Notes: a model not told the origin generated them from the sequence alone. A stretch of 64,000 nucleotides of DNA from Geosiphon pyriformis (GCA_016748015.1 JAAOMT010000187.1:130087-194086); one strand, 5' to 3'. Positions 33,408-46,483 are shown, counted from the first letter of the stretch. Translations and numbers: made by a program.

Positions 33408-36400
33408 CTTACTTAATTTGGAAAATTGCCACATGTAATGTCAAAGGTATGAACAATTCTGCAAAACAGGAAGATATCATTCATTGGCACAAGAATATAA
33501 ACAATTTGATTTTTATTGTTACCGAGACCAAGCTAAAGGGTAAGGTCTGTCCATGGATTGCAACTAGGTTTGATGATGTTCGAGTCTTTACCTTAGATCA
33601 AGATTCTGGTAATCTGGGTTCGGGTGTTGCTATTGTTGTAAACAATTCTCTGGCTCGCCATGTGTATAAGGTTTCTGAGGTGCCTGGTCGGCTTCTCTCG
33701 ATTAAGTTGCTTTTTAAGAACAAACTTTTGGTATCAATTTTGGGGCTTTATGCTGGTGCTTCTCTGGCAGCCCATTTTTCTCAAGCTAGTGAAGTCAATT
33801 TTCTGATAGCTAGGGCTGTGAATGAGTTTTCTTTTGTTGTTTTGGGTGGTGATTTTAACGAAGATGGCTTTCACAAGTGTGCTAGTTTTAAGAAGTGTTT
33901 GGATTTGGGAATGGTTAATTCTCTGGCAGGGAATTCATTGGCAAAAAATCCTACCTGGAAAAATTCAAGGGGTGTTGTAAGAATTATTGATTATGTGTTC
34001 ATTTCATCAAATTTGGTCAATGTGATAGTGAGCCGAGACATTTTGGATGTTAGTGAGTATTTTGATACTGATCATCAAGCGGTTTGTGTGTCTGTGGGTT
34101 TGGGTGGGCTTTTGAATATGCATTTGAACTCTTTTTGTAGGAGGCAAATAGAGATCGATGAAAGTTTAACATTAGGGGTGCTGATGAAAGTAAATGGGAC
34201 AATTTCAGGTGTGTCACTTCGGCCAATGCAGTAATGTTCTCAGATAAGTTTGCCACCTCTGTAAGATTCTCAAATTTGGATGTAATGTGGGATGTCATTC
34301 GCAAGGTCATGGTGCTTTCAGCTGATGGTACTTTCAAAAAAAAATGGTTCAAGAACTTTAATAAAGTTTTCTCCAAGGAATCCTCAAAGTTTCACAAATT
34401 GGAGCTTTTGGTTTCTAAGATCATCAAGGCATCGTGTAAGAGAGATATTGTTGGTTTTGCTTCTTTCATGGATTGTTGAGCTTCTTTGGACAGTGTTAAG
34501 GCTTTAATCGTTCGGAATCTGATGGATTCTGGTATGGACTCTGGTCATGTTCTTTCTGCTCTCTTGAGCGCTCGGAAATCATATCATGCATCTAAGCTTG
34601 TTGAGTCTCAGAATGCCAAGGAGGCTAACATTAGATCAGCCATAGATAAGAGAATAGAAAGCTTTGAGGTCAATAAAGATCATATGATAAGGAGTGTGCT
34701 GGAGTGTCCATTTCGTAAGGTGGTGCTTGACCACTTGGTTGTTGATAGTAAGCTGGTTTTGGAGCCTGATCAGATTATGAGCAAGGTGGACATGATCATG
34801 GAGGATTGGACTAGGAAGCATCAGGTGGTTAATGATATGTCAAGCAAATAGTGTTGCCAATATTAGCCTTTGGAGTATGTTTTTGATGAGGCTTTTTCAG
34901 AGGTGATGTGTTCGATTGGTTTTGACAAGTTGTTTGGGGTGGTTTCCATCCTTCCTGATGGCAAAGCTGTTGGTCTGTCGGATATCTCAAATGAGCTTTG
35001 GAAACATTGTGATAGGTCTGTCTTGGAGATGTTATTGGTGCTTTTGAACGCTTACTTGGCTGGTGAATCAGTGCCTGGTCTATGGAGAGAGGCCTGGATT
35101 TCAATGATTCCCAAGTCTTATGAATGGGAGGATGTTCTGACAAATACACATCCTATTGTTTTGATCGAGACAGCTCGCAAGATTCTTTCCAAGGTTTTTT
35201 CTGATAGGATTTCTGCTGCATGCAGTACTTTCAATGTTTTTTATGAGGACAATTTTTTGGTTTTGAAGGGTATGACTACTCAGTCTCCCATTTTTGTGAT
35301 TGGTTCAGTAATTGAGGATGCTCTGGAAAAGAACCATAAGCTCTGGCTGGTGTTGCAGGATATGAAAAAGACTTATGATTCAGTTGGCTAAGAGCATCTT
35401 GAAAAAAGCCTGGTCAGGATTAAGATGTGCAGCAAGTTTATTCGGTTTTTTGGTAGTATACACAGGAGTCGCACCAATCGAGTAATAATGAATTTCAGTT
35501 TGACTGGTGGTTATTGTGTGTATGATGGCTTAGATCAAGGAGAAGTTTTTTTCCCCCTTCTGTAGTGCATTTTCTATGATTTTTTGTTGTGTGAAGTCAA
35601 ATGTCAGGAGAGTGTGTGTGAGTATAGGCTGAATTCGTACTTTATCTCTAAAAATGGATGTGCTGAGACTCGGGCTGGACTTTTTTCATTTTTTGCCACT
35701 GGTGCTTTTGTCGATGTTACAATTTGGGTTGGTAACAGTCAAGCTGCCACTCAGCACATTCTCGATGTCACCAGTGAATTTTTTTGGGTCAATGATATCT
35801 CTGTTAACAATAACAAAACAGTGGCCATTCCTATCAATAGCAGAGTCAGCAGTCTCTTCCTTTTTATTAGTGGCTTACCCATTTCTGTTGCCAAGAAGGG
35901 GGAACCTCATTGGTATCTGGGTATTTTTTTTTCAACTGAGGGTCTTTCGAAGCCGAGCTTGGCTAAGGCACATTCAGACATTCGCTTTTTCATTAATTTG
36001 GTTCTGAGAAAAGCTATTTCAGATAAACAATTCCTATACTTGATGTTGGCGGTTCTCCAGCCCATAATCAGTTATTGAACACAATTTAGTTTTATACTGG
36101 TTGGTGTTTGTGCCAAGTGGGATGTTCTGGTCCGCAAGAGCTTGAAGCTTAAGTCTGGCCTTCCACTTGATTTTTCCAGTGATACACTGCACCACCCTTC
36201 ATTTTATGGTTTGAAATCTTTCTCGCAGGTACAGTCTAAGTGTAAAGTGGCCTCTCTTGTCAGTTTTGTGAACTCTGATGGGATCTTGGGTCGCTTATTT
36301 TCTCACAGGTCTTACGACTTGCAAGTTCAGTGTTGGCATCCTGTTCATCCGTTAAATTTCCCTGTTTGAGTTAATATCAGTGCTTCCAACAACTTTTTGG

Positions 36401-38091
36401 CAGGCTTGATCCATATTCTTCTTAACTGCAATTTGTCTCTGGGTGAATCTTTTGTTAGTTTTTTTTGGTCTAGCAGTAGTGCACCTATGTCTACTGTTTT
36501 GGGCGAATTTAGGTTTTCCAAGTTTCTTCCTTCTTTCCGTCAGTTTGGCATTGTTTTTGTTAATCAACTTCATGATTGTTATAGTACCATCTTTGACTGG
36601 TATACCTTTAAGTAGTGGAAGAGGCTGGACCCCCATGGCCCCGTTCTGGAATAGTTCAGGCTTGCTACTGCGTTTTTCAATGATGCTTCTCTTCTTTCTG
36701 ATGATCAGTTTGTCTCAGATGGTGTTGTTTATTAAGATATTCTTGGTTCTGCTGATTATGCTTCTGTTTGTGGTCGTCTTTCTCAGGTCATTTCTGGTAG
36801 CTTGTCTGTTTACATGGACAGATCTTTGAAAAGTTTGGGTACTGCTGGCTGTAGAACTGGTGCTGCTGCTTTTTTTGAGGACATTGGTTTGGGTTTGGGA
36901 GTTGGTGTATTGGGCTTGATGTCATCCACCCTTGCAGAATTGCAGGCTATTGCATTGGCCTTGGAGTGTGTCTCTTCATCCTGTTCTGTTTGCATGTTTT
37001 CTGATAGTCAGTCTGCTTTGAATGCTTGTGAGTCAGAAATGGATCTTGTGTGTTCTGACTTTTGTAATCAGTATTGGGTTGAGCATCGGCATATTACTAA
37101 TGTTATTTGTAGTAAAAATTTGAGAGTTAGTTGGCACAAGATCAAAGGTCACTCTGGCATTTCTGGTAATGAGTGTGCTGATGAAATTGCTGGTGTTGTC
37201 TCTTTTTCCAGTTGGCATCTGCATCCTTGCTTGGATGAACATTTTCTGGTGGCTGATGGTGGTGTGGTTTCAGGCAATTCAAGACATTTTGTTCGTAATA
37301 TTTGCCAATTGATTTGTCGCACATGCTGGAAAGTTGGTTCTGGTGCTAGGTTTTTGAAGGATGATATACTTTTTGATGTTGACTGGTTCCGCTCTTCTAT
37401 GGTCTGGCATCCTGACTTGCATATGGCCACTGGCTCCACTAGCAGGCCCTTGGCTAATGCTCGTACCTATTTCATAAAGGCTCTGCATCACTGGTTACCT
37501 GTTGCTGTGAGGAAGCATCTTTATAATAAATGTTACCCTAGTGTGCTGTGTTTATATTGTGGTGATGTGAAGTCTTTGGATTATGTGTTCTTTTGTAAGG
37601 TCAATGATTCTGCTCATAGTCAGATATTGGATTCTCACATGGCTTCTTGGAAGGCTCTTACTGATTTGTCACTCTCCTCGTCGGCTGTAATGCAGCTTTT
37701 GTCATCTTGTGCTTCTGATTTCTCTGTGTTTGTGGCTCTATGCAAGAGTTTTGTGTTTAATGATTGGTTTTGCGAGGCTGTTTCTGTGTTCCGTGATCCC
37801 AAAATTACAGGACTGGAGGTGGTTAAGTTTGTGCACTCTCTTGGTCTTGCCTTTAGGGATGATGTTTGGATGGTTCGTGCTAAGCATCGTGCTTACATAG
37901 AGAAAGCCAAGTTAATTCTGTTGGATGGTTCAACACCTGTTTCAGTCTCTGGTCTGGTTTTGGGGTTTTCTGCTGGTGTTGTCAAGCTGTTTGGCATCAC
38001 TGAGGCTGTGGGCATTCATTTTGGTTTTCATAAACCATGTTTATTTTTTTCTGGTGTAGGCAGTTTAGTTTCAGTTCGTATATCTGAGTAG
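33404..38091 (+). pseudogene. LINE-C ORF2: endonuclease, reverse transcriptase, RNase H
   Basis: The start is ATG 33404-33406. Endonuclease (33404 to ~34130): WKIATCNVKG, VTETKLKG, GGDFNEDGF, IDYVFIS, FDTDHQAV. A frameshift lies between about 34100 and 34234; after it all pieces share one frame. RT (about 34870-36080): LPDGKAVGLSDISNELWKH, MIPKSYEWED, LQDMKKTYDS, GLDQGEV, and the catalytic box as FVDVTIWVGN (FVDDT in LINE-D, so the second Asp is lost here). RNase H (about 36790-37200) keeps the catalytic set: SVYMDRS, TLAELQA, FSDSQSAL, GHSGISGNECAD. A C-terminal Cys pair CLYCGDVKSLDYVFFC lies near 37550-37600. Stops (for example 34849-34851 TAG, 36616-36618 TAG) fit Trp or Gln transitions. 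Confidence 0.88.
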
Positions 38092-38224
38092 TGTTGTTCT
38101 GATTGGCCCGAGTGGCTGGTCACATGTAGACAATGCATGATTCACGCCTAGTATAGATCATTTCCTTGATGTGTAGCTCTAGGTAGTGTTTGGACCTCAC
38201 TCGTAAAATGAAATAAAAAAAAAA
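38092..38224 (+). other. LINE-C 3' tail
   Basis: Contains ATTGGCCCGAGTGGCTGG at about 38102-38119 and ATGATTCACGCC at about 38137-38148, then an A run at 38215-38224. The two motifs resemble tRNA A- and B-box promoter blocks, about 35 bases apart; this is suggestive only. Confidence 0.6.
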
Positions 38225-38640
38225 TATTATTATTAAGCATGTAATTGTTTACATAAAATCAAATTTTTTTATTTTTTTCTGAAATAATATTATCAGTTTT
38301 TATTTTGTGTTAAATAATATTAGTTTTTCAAATTTATTTTTATTTATAAATATATTAATCTATTAATTAAATAATACTTAAAATTGTATTTTTTTTTTCT
38401 AATTATTCTAATTAAAATAGATAATATTTTTTTTGGCCTAAATTTGTAATGTAAAATTCATATATTTACACAATAAAATAAAATTTAAAATATTTGTTAA
38501 TAAGTAATTTTTAATTTTAGACTTAAATATTTAATAATATTATTAATTCAAATTTTTATATAGTTTTTTATTTTATTATAAATTAAAATTCTAATATTTT
38601 TGTGGTTTTTAGTTAATATATTTATTTTAATAATAATAAT
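38225..38640. other. AT-rich spacer
   Basis: A/T-run DNA with no reading frame and no element recognised. Confidence 0.55.
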
Positions 38641-40107
38641 ATTAACAGAAATTTGAGATATTATTTAACATAAAATTATCTTTATAATTTTTATTATTAA
38701 TTAGTATATATTATTATTTCAAATTATTACTTAAAAAACAAATATATATCATATTATTATAAAAAGAAAAAAAAAAATTCAAAATTTTATGTCTTATATA
38801 ATTTTATATAACATGTAATTTTGAATTTTTATTAACCAATTAAAATATAAAAATGTTAAAATCTTATAACTTTAAATAATACATGATTTATTAACTAATT
38901 AAAATATAGAAATATAGTTTAATTTATGATACTTTTAGTATACTGAATTTTTTATGTTTATTATATAACTATATTCAAATATATTACAAAATCTTTAATG
39001 TTAATTTATAGAAGTTTTATAAATATAAAACTTGTTATATTGTGATATAATTAAGAAAACTTGTATATTAGAAAAATTTAATAATAAATAAAATTAAAAA
39101 TACAATATTAAAAATATAATAGATTAGGAAATAAAAAACATGAATAAAAAATATATTAGATTAAAAAATAAAAAACATACTAGATCAGAAGATAAAAAAC
39201 ATATTAAATTAAACACAAATTTTTGGTTATTTTTATATAAATAAAATAATATAATAAGTTGAAATGTTTAAATTAATATATTTTTATAATAATTTTAATT
39301 ATAAGTTTGATTATATTTATTATATAAATTTGATTATATTATATTATATATTTATAGTATATATATTTATAATTATGTATTATAAATATTATATTATTAT
39401 AATATAAAATAATATTATTATAGAATATTTTATTATATATTTTATTAAAAAACAAGAAAAAATGGTTTTATAATAATTAATAATAATATAATATATGTTT
39501 ATCTTCTTATTATATTATCAAATTATTTGAATTATTATTTAATTAATAATTTAATATATAATGATTAGATTATATAATATATTAAATTACATAATATTTA
39601 AATTTTATTAAAATGTTTAATAATTTAATAAAATATTTAATAATCTACTAAAATAATTTATAGTTTGCAAAAATAACTTGTAGTTTGATAAAATATATTT
39701 TTAATTTACTAAAAAATCAAAAAAAAAGTTAAATTATAGAATAGTATTATAACAAGTTGTATAAAAAAACTTTTTTTTTTGAAAAAAAAATTTTTCTTAA
39801 AATTAATTTTCTATTAGATATTTTAACTTAGAAACATATTCTTACAAATTAAATTAATAAAAACTTACTTTGAAAATCTAACTATCTAATTATTACTATT
39901 TTAAAAATTAATTTTTTTATACTAATATTCTGAAATTAATTAATTATTAATTTCAGTAACTATTAGTAACTTTTAGGTTTAAATTTAAAATAACTTTTTT
40001 GACACATTTTAACTTATTTTAATTTATTTTTTTTATTTTTTTATATTATTAAATAGTCTGCAGTTAAAATTTTCTGTAGAAAAATTAACTTTTATAGCAA
40101 AATAAAT
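38641..40107 (+). mobile_element. Decayed Gypsy-A LTR, split by unknown AT-rich DNA
   Basis: 38643-38735 matches the LTR start (the GAGATATTATTTAGCATAAA segment with transitions). 39640-40105 matches the LTR from its tandem array (TAGTTTGCAAAAATAACTTG) to about 230 bases before its end. Between them, 38736-39640 does not match the LTR and contains ~26-bp imperfect repeats of the AATAAAAAACAT type at 39115-39215. The LTR stops where LINE-D begins. Confidence 0.72.
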
Positions 40108-40190
40108 AGATCTGTGGCTCCTCTCTTGGCTTAATTGATTATGGCATAGATGAAAATAATGGACCCCTCCCTTTTTCTCTTAAAATCTCT

Positions 40191-41682
40191 TTGGAAAAAA
40201 AATGGGTTGACCCAAAAATTGTCAAATCTCAAGTTGAAGTGTCTGTCAGAAAGTTTTTTGCTCTTGATATCAATCTTAGTGCTGTGAAAAGGAAATCAGC
40301 AATGGCAAAGACTCATTTCATCAGAAAAATTTTTTTATCAGTCAATGGTTTTGGAGAGGCCACTACTTTCTCAAAATTTGAAAGGATCATTCAATCAACA
40401 TTTACTTCAAAAAAAGCATAAAAATAGCTGTTTCATTGGCCAGAGAAAAAGAGATCATCGTAAACAGTGATCTTAAGAAACAAGGATTTGTTCAGATTGG
40501 GCTATAGTAATTAAGGAAATTCTTATGAATATGCCAAAGAAAATGATTGTCATCGCACTAGTTGAGTTTGGTAAAATTAAGTTGATCAAAATTCAACTGA
40601 TTGGAATGTGGCAAAAAGCTGTAATGAAGTTTGCTAAATCAGACCAAGCTAATTTGTTGGTCTCTAAGTAGTTATTCCTGATTGGTAAAGATTCTGTGTA
40701 TGTAACTAAAGCAGTAGGAGATTGTGAAACTTGGGCTTTAAGGGATTGATTCAAAGCACTTTTGTTTACTTTACTAGTGGGAACAATGGCACATAATTTT
40801 AAGACTCTTTTGGAAGGGGCTGGTAAAAAAACCTGCATCATAAATAGATCTCTGAAAACTGGTAATAAAATTCACTGTGCTGTGGTTGGTTTTGAATCTG
40901 ATAATAATCTGGAATCTGCCTTTTGCACAGAACCTATTTATAATGAAATAAAACTGTTTTGGGCTAGGATAGATTTGATTTATTGTGTAAAGTGTGGGTG
41001 TTTTGGATATTCAGCTTTTGAATATGATGCTTTGGAAGTACTTGTGCTGCCATTATCTAAGAAGTTATATAAAAAAATTGCTTCAGAAGAAGCTCACTTT
41101 CAGCTTGCTAAGTTGTATAAAAAAAAAGATGTTCCAATCTCTTATCCTGCTGTCTTTGGTGGCAAATCTTGGGCCCAAGTGGTCTCACTAGCTAATTCTT
41201 CTGGTGGTACTCACTTCAAGTCTGGTTCTAGTTCTTCTTCTCTTGACATCTCATATTTGAGTAGTACTCTTCCTTTTACTTCAGATAATAACTCTGGCTT
41301 GAGTGATTGTTTAGTAGTATTAAAATACTCCTTAGAGCTTTTGTTGAATCAGATTTCTGTTTTGTTGAAAAAATTGAGCTTTGTGAAGTTAATACCTTTG
41401 ACTGTATCTCTTTTTGCTTCTCTTTCAGTTGCTTCTGTTTTTTTAGCTCCTGTTCTGGATTTGGATATGGTTTTAGACAATGTGTTGGTGTTATTCACTT
41501 CTTCTGTTGGTTCAGACTTGGTGGCCAATTTCAGCTCTAGTAGTTTTAAGATTCTAACCACCAAAATGGGTAGATTGGAATCCAAAATGGTGGCTTTGAA
41601 GGCTTCTATTAATTCAGTTTTAGGAAGGTTGAATTGTCTGTGTTCTGGTTTGGGTTTGTCAACTCTCTCTTCATTTCAATGA
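40191..41682 (+). pseudogene. LINE-D ORF1 (broken)
   Basis: The first part (40191-40421) has the conserved FALDINLSAVKRKS and GFGEATTFSKFERIIQ block. A frame change and stops follow before the second part (40762-41682). The zinc knuckle appears as CVKCGCFGYSAFEYD near 40985-41030: the His is Tyr and the last Cys is lost. A Ser/Leu-rich end (VGSDLVANFSSSSFKILTTK) closes with the ATGA overlap at 41679-41682. Confidence 0.8.
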
Positions 41683-44600
41683 TAAGTTTTGTTTGGAAAA
41701 TTGCTATGTGCAATGCCCGAGGTATGAACAATTCTATGAAACAGGAAGACATTGTTTGTTGGCATAAGAATATGAGCAATTTGATTTCGATCATTACTGA
41801 GATTAAGTTGAAGAATAGAGTCTGTCTGTAAATTGCTGACAAGTTTAATGATGTCCGTGTTTTTACTTCTGGTTTGAATTCTGGACACTTGAGTTCCAGT
41901 GTTGCTATAATTATAGATTCTTTTTTGGCAAAACATGTGTGCAAAGTTTCTGAAGTGCCTGGTCAAATCCTATCTATTAGACTTCTTTTCAAAAATAAAC
42001 TCTCTGTGTTGGTCTTAAGACTTTATGCTGATGCTTCATCTAAAGTTCGGTTTTTACAGGCTGGTAAGATCAACTTTCTTATTGCAAAGGCTGTTAATGA
42101 ATCTTCTTTCATCATCTTTGGTAGTAACTTCAATAAAGATGGTTTGCAAAAATGTGCTAGTTTTAAAAAGTGTATCAGTTTGGGGCTGGTCAATTCTTTG
42201 ATGGGAAGTTCATCTGTGGATTGTTCTATATAAAGTAATACAAAAAATGCAAGGAAGACAATTGATTATATTTTAGTTTTATCAAATTTAGTCAGTGCAG
42301 TTGTAAGTTGCAATGTCTTAGATGTTGGCAATCACTTTGACACTAATTATCATGCTATTTCTGTTTTGGTGGGTCTGAGTGGTTTGCTAGACACTTAGTT
42401 GAACTCTCTTTGCAAGCAGACAAATAGAAATTGCTGGAAGTTTGATTTTGATAATGCTAATAATGCAAAGTGAGACAAGTTTAAAGATGCTATAACAGTC
42501 AATGCTGCTGTGTTTTTTGATAATTTTACCATCTTCAAGCATTTCTTGAACTTGGACATGATATGAGATACAATTTGCAAAGTTATATCGCTTTTGGCTG
42601 ATGAGATATTCAGGAGAAAATAGTTTAAGGGCTTTGATGGTGTTTTTATCAAGGAATCTTCTAAGTTTTATAAACTCAAGCTTTTGGTCTCAAAGATTGC
42701 TAAGGCCTCTCATAAAGGGGATAGTAATAGGTTTGCTTTCTTTATGAGATGCTGGGATTCTTTGGACAATGTTAAAGCTTCAATTGTACAGAAATTTGTG
42801 GACTCTAGTACGAGTTTTAATCATGTTTGCTTAGATCTTTTTAGTGTATGAAAAACATATCATGCCTCCAAGCTTGCTGAGTCTTCGTGAGCTAAAGAAT
42901 CAAGAATAAGATTGGCTATTGATAGATGAATGGAGAATTTTGCAGTCAACAAAAGCAACACAATTAGAAGTATGCTAGAACATCCTTTTTGAAAAGTGGT
43001 TTTGAACCATCTGATGGTTAGAGATAAATTAATTCTGGAACCTAATCTGGTTAAGGCCAAGGTTGACATTGTTATGGAAGACTGAACCAGAAAACACAAT
43101 ATAGTAAAGGATTTTTCTGATAATTGGTCTCGTCAATATCAGCCATTGGAGTACATTTTTGATGATGCTTTTTCAAATGTGATGTGCTTGGTTAGTTTTA
43201 ATGAGCTACTTGAGGTGGTTTTTAATCTGTCTGATGGCAAAGCTGTTGGTTTTTCTGGGGTGTTAAATAAGCTTTGAAAGCATTGCAATGAATTGGTCTT
43301 AGATATGCTTTTAGTGCTTTTAAACTCCTGTTTGTTTTGTGAATCAGTGCCTAATGCTTGGAAAGAAGCTTGGGTCTCAATGATTCCAAAACCATATGAG
43401 TAGGAAGGAGTTTTTATAAACACCTAATCTATTGCCTTGATCGAGACCACTTGCAAAATTCTTTCCAAAATTCTCTTAAACAGGATTTCTTTGGCATGTA
43501 GCTCTTTTGATGTCTTGCACGGAAACAATTTCTCAGTTCTAAAAGATACGATGATGCAATCTCACATTTTTGTCATTGGTTTGGTTATTGAGAATGCCTT
43601 GGAAAAGAACCGTAAACTTTGGCTGGTCTTGTAGGACATGCAAAAGGCTTACAATTCTGTTGGTTGGTTAGAATAAAGATGTGTAACAAGTTTATTAGAT
43701 TTTTTGGTAACATTTACAATAATTGTGTTAACAGAGTGATGACAGATTTTGGTTTAACAAATGAATATCAAGTGCATAATAGTTTGGATTAGGGTGAAGT
43801 GTTTTCACTGTTTCTTTGGTGCATATTTTATGATCTTCTTTTGTGTAAAATCAAGAGACAGGAGAGCATTTGTGGATATAGGCTGAACTTTAATTTTGTT
43901 GCCAAGACCAGTTGTTTGAAATCTCAAGCTGGATTAACATCTTTTCTTGCTGCTGGTGCTTTTGTTGATGACACAATTTGGATTGGTAACAGCCAAGCTA
44001 CAATCCAACACATTCTTAATGTTGCTAGCAAATTTTTTCGGATCAATAACATATTTATTAACAATGACAAAACAGTGGTGATTCCCATTAATTGTAGAGT
44101 TACATGTCCCAATTTGTCTATCAACGGTTTGCCTATATCTATTGCCAAAAAAAGAGAGTCTCATCACTATCTGGGAATTTTTTTGTCTACTGAGAGTTTA
44201 TCAAAGCCTAGTCTGGCTAAGACCAATGCTAATGTTAGATTTTTTGCCAATCTGGTTTTAAGAAAAACCATTTCTGATAAACAGTTCTTGTATCTGGTGT
44301 TGGCAATTCTCCAACCTATTGTCAGCTACAGAACACAATTCAGTTTTGTTTCTATTAGTACATGTGATAAGTGAGACTCTTTGATTCACAGAGGCTTAAA
44401 GCTAAAGTCTGGTCTACCTTTAGATTTTCCCAATAATGCACTTTATTATCCTTTATTATATGGCTTGAAAACTTTCAAGCAAGTCCAAGCTAAGAGCAAG
44501 ATTGCTTCTATTGTGTGCTTTGCAAATTCTCTTAGGATTTTGGGTCAGTTGTTTTTGTACAGGTCTCATGACTTGCAGGTTCTGTCTTGGAGTCCACTTC

Positions 44601-46345
44601 ATTTATTGGTGTCCCCAACATATATAAAAGTCAGTGCTTCTAATAATTTTTTGGCAGATGTGGTTTGTATTTTTCTTGGATGTAGTCTGTTTTTGGGTGG
44701 TCATGTGAACAATTCTTTCCATTTTCATGGTGAAACTCCCATGTCTTCTGTTTTTAGCAAGACTGATTATTTTAAGTTTTTTCCATCTCTTTAGAGATAT
44801 GGTATTGTCTTTGTTAACCAACTTTACAGTAAAAATAGAGCTGTTTTTGATTGGAAGACATTTAGGCATTGGAAGAAGCTAAACCCATGTGGTTCTATTC
44901 TTGAATTGTTTAGACTTTCTGTTAACTTTCTCAATGGTGTTGCTTTTTTCTCTGCCTGTTTTTTTTCTACAAGTGCTGCTGAGTCTTTAGATATTTTGGA
45001 ATCTAGTAAGTTTAGATTAATTCATGATCAGTTGCTGAATCTCGGGACTGACTGTTTTTCTGTCTATATGGATGGATCTCTGAGGGGCTTGGGAAGTGTT
45101 AACATAAGAGCTAATACAACAGTTTTTTTTGAGAACATAAGCTTGAGTTTGAGAGTTAGGATATCTGGTTTAATGTCTTCTACTTTGGCTAAGCTGCAGG
45201 CCATTGCATTGGCTGTTGAGTGTGTTTCTTTTAATAGCTCAGTTAGTGTCTTTATAAACAGTTAGACTGCCTTGGATGTGTGCAAATCAGAATTGGGTCT
45301 GATTTATCCAGATTTTTAGAATTGCTGTTGGGTTGAGCATTGGCATATTGTAAACATTATTAGGAAAAAGAATTTGAGTATTAGCTGGCACAAGGTGAAA
45401 GGTCATTCAGGTGTTATGGGCAACAAGTGTGTTGATGTGCTTACTGATGCTGCATCTTTCTCTCCCTGGTGTTTTATTCCTCATGTAAAGAAACATTGTA
45501 TTTTAGCTGAAGGTAATGTCATTTTTGGTAACTCTAGGCATTTTGTTCATGGAGTCTTTCAGTCTATTCTTTGTGCATACTGGGAGGTTGGTTCAGGCTT
45601 TAGGGTTTTAGATAATAATTTGTGCTTAAACATTGATTGGCTTAATTCATTATTGGTGTAGCATTCAGACTTATACATGGCTGCTGGCTTTACCAGTAAA
45701 TCTATGTCTGGCATTCACACATATTTCATGAAAGCTTTACATCATTGACTGCTGGTTGCTGTTTAGAAGTAATTGTATAACAGATACTACTTGAGTGTGC
45801 TGTGTCTATACTGTGATGAAATTAAAGTTTCTGATCATGCTTTTTCTTATGTGGTCAATAATTCTGTTTATAGTCACCTATTAGATGCTTACGTTGCTGT
45901 TTGGGGTGCACTTTCTGGTCTTTCTGTCTCCTCTTCAAGTGTTTTTTTATTACTGTCTTCTTGTATCTCAAATGTCATAGTTTGCACAGCTCTTTGCAAG
46001 AGATTTGTTTTTAAAGAATGGCTTTGAGAAGCTATATCTGTCTTTAGAGGTACAAAGTTAGCTAGTCAGAAGGTTGTTGAATTTGTCCATAACTTGTGTC
46101 TTGCTTTTAAGAACAAAGTTTGGTTGGTCTGCACTAAACATCAAGCCTGCATGGAGAAGAATGAGATAATACCACAGGACAGTTTGGCTCTGGCTTCAGT
46201 TTCAGAGCTGTCTGCAGTGCTTTTTATAAGTGTTGTTAGATTACTGGGTATTGCTAAGGTGATTGGTATTGGTTTTGGATTTTGCAAGTCTTGTTTGTTT
46301 TTTTTAGGTATTAGGGACTTAGTTTCAATGCATATAAACACTTAG
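41679..46345 (+). pseudogene. LINE-D ORF2: endonuclease, reverse transcriptase, RNase H (broken)
   Basis: Endonuclease: FVWKIAMCNARGMNN, ITEIKLKN, GSNFNKDGL, then TNYHAI. RT: a degenerate LSDGKAVGFSG segment near 43220-43260, MIPKPYE, and a good catalytic box FVDDTIWIGNSQ at about 43955-43995 that keeps both Asp. RNase H (about 45050-45430): SVYMDGSLRGL, TLAKLQA (Glu to Lys), FINS (Asp to Asn), GHSGVMGNKCVD. Thus at least two catalytic RNase H residues are changed, each by one G-to-A transition. Frames switch once near 43640-43800. Confidence 0.84.
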
Positions 46346-46483
46346 TATGATCCTGATTGGCCTGAGTGGCTGGTTGCATATAGAAAACACATGATTCACG
46401 TCTAGTTTAGATCAGTTTACTTGATGTATTATACTAGATAATATTTGAACCTCATTTGTAAAATTAATAAAAAAAAAAAAAAA
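46346..46483 (+). other. LINE-D 3' tail
   Basis: ATTGGCCTGAGTGGCTGG at about 46355-46372 and ACACATGATTCACG near 46387-46400, followed by the A run at 46469-46483. Confidence 0.65.

Larger units (their letters stand above)
31330..38224 (+). mobile_element. LINE-C, near full-length and best preserved LINE
   Basis: A GC-richer block starts abruptly at about 31330 (CTCTTTCTTTCATTGATCCC) and ends in an A run at 38215-38224. Order: ORF1 31452-33407, ORF2 33404-38091, 3' tail. The intact 429-codon final segment covers RNase H and the C-terminus. It keeps more CpG than LINE-B or -D, so it looks youngest. No clear target duplication could be fixed in the A/T flanks. Confidence 0.9.
40108..46483 (+). 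mobile_element. LINE-D, near full-length non-LTR retrotransposon
   Basis: Starts around 40108 inside the decayed Gypsy-A LTR and ends with an A run at 46469-46483. Same order as LINE-B and -C. It has more stops and frame changes than LINE-C. ORF1 lacks part of the N-terminus present in the other copies, so it may be 5'-shortened. Confidence 0.88.

Noticed and set aside
36802-38091. A free-standing RNase H gene
   Set aside because: The long open frame is the end of LINE-C ORF2; the same segment follows RT in LINE-B and LINE-D.
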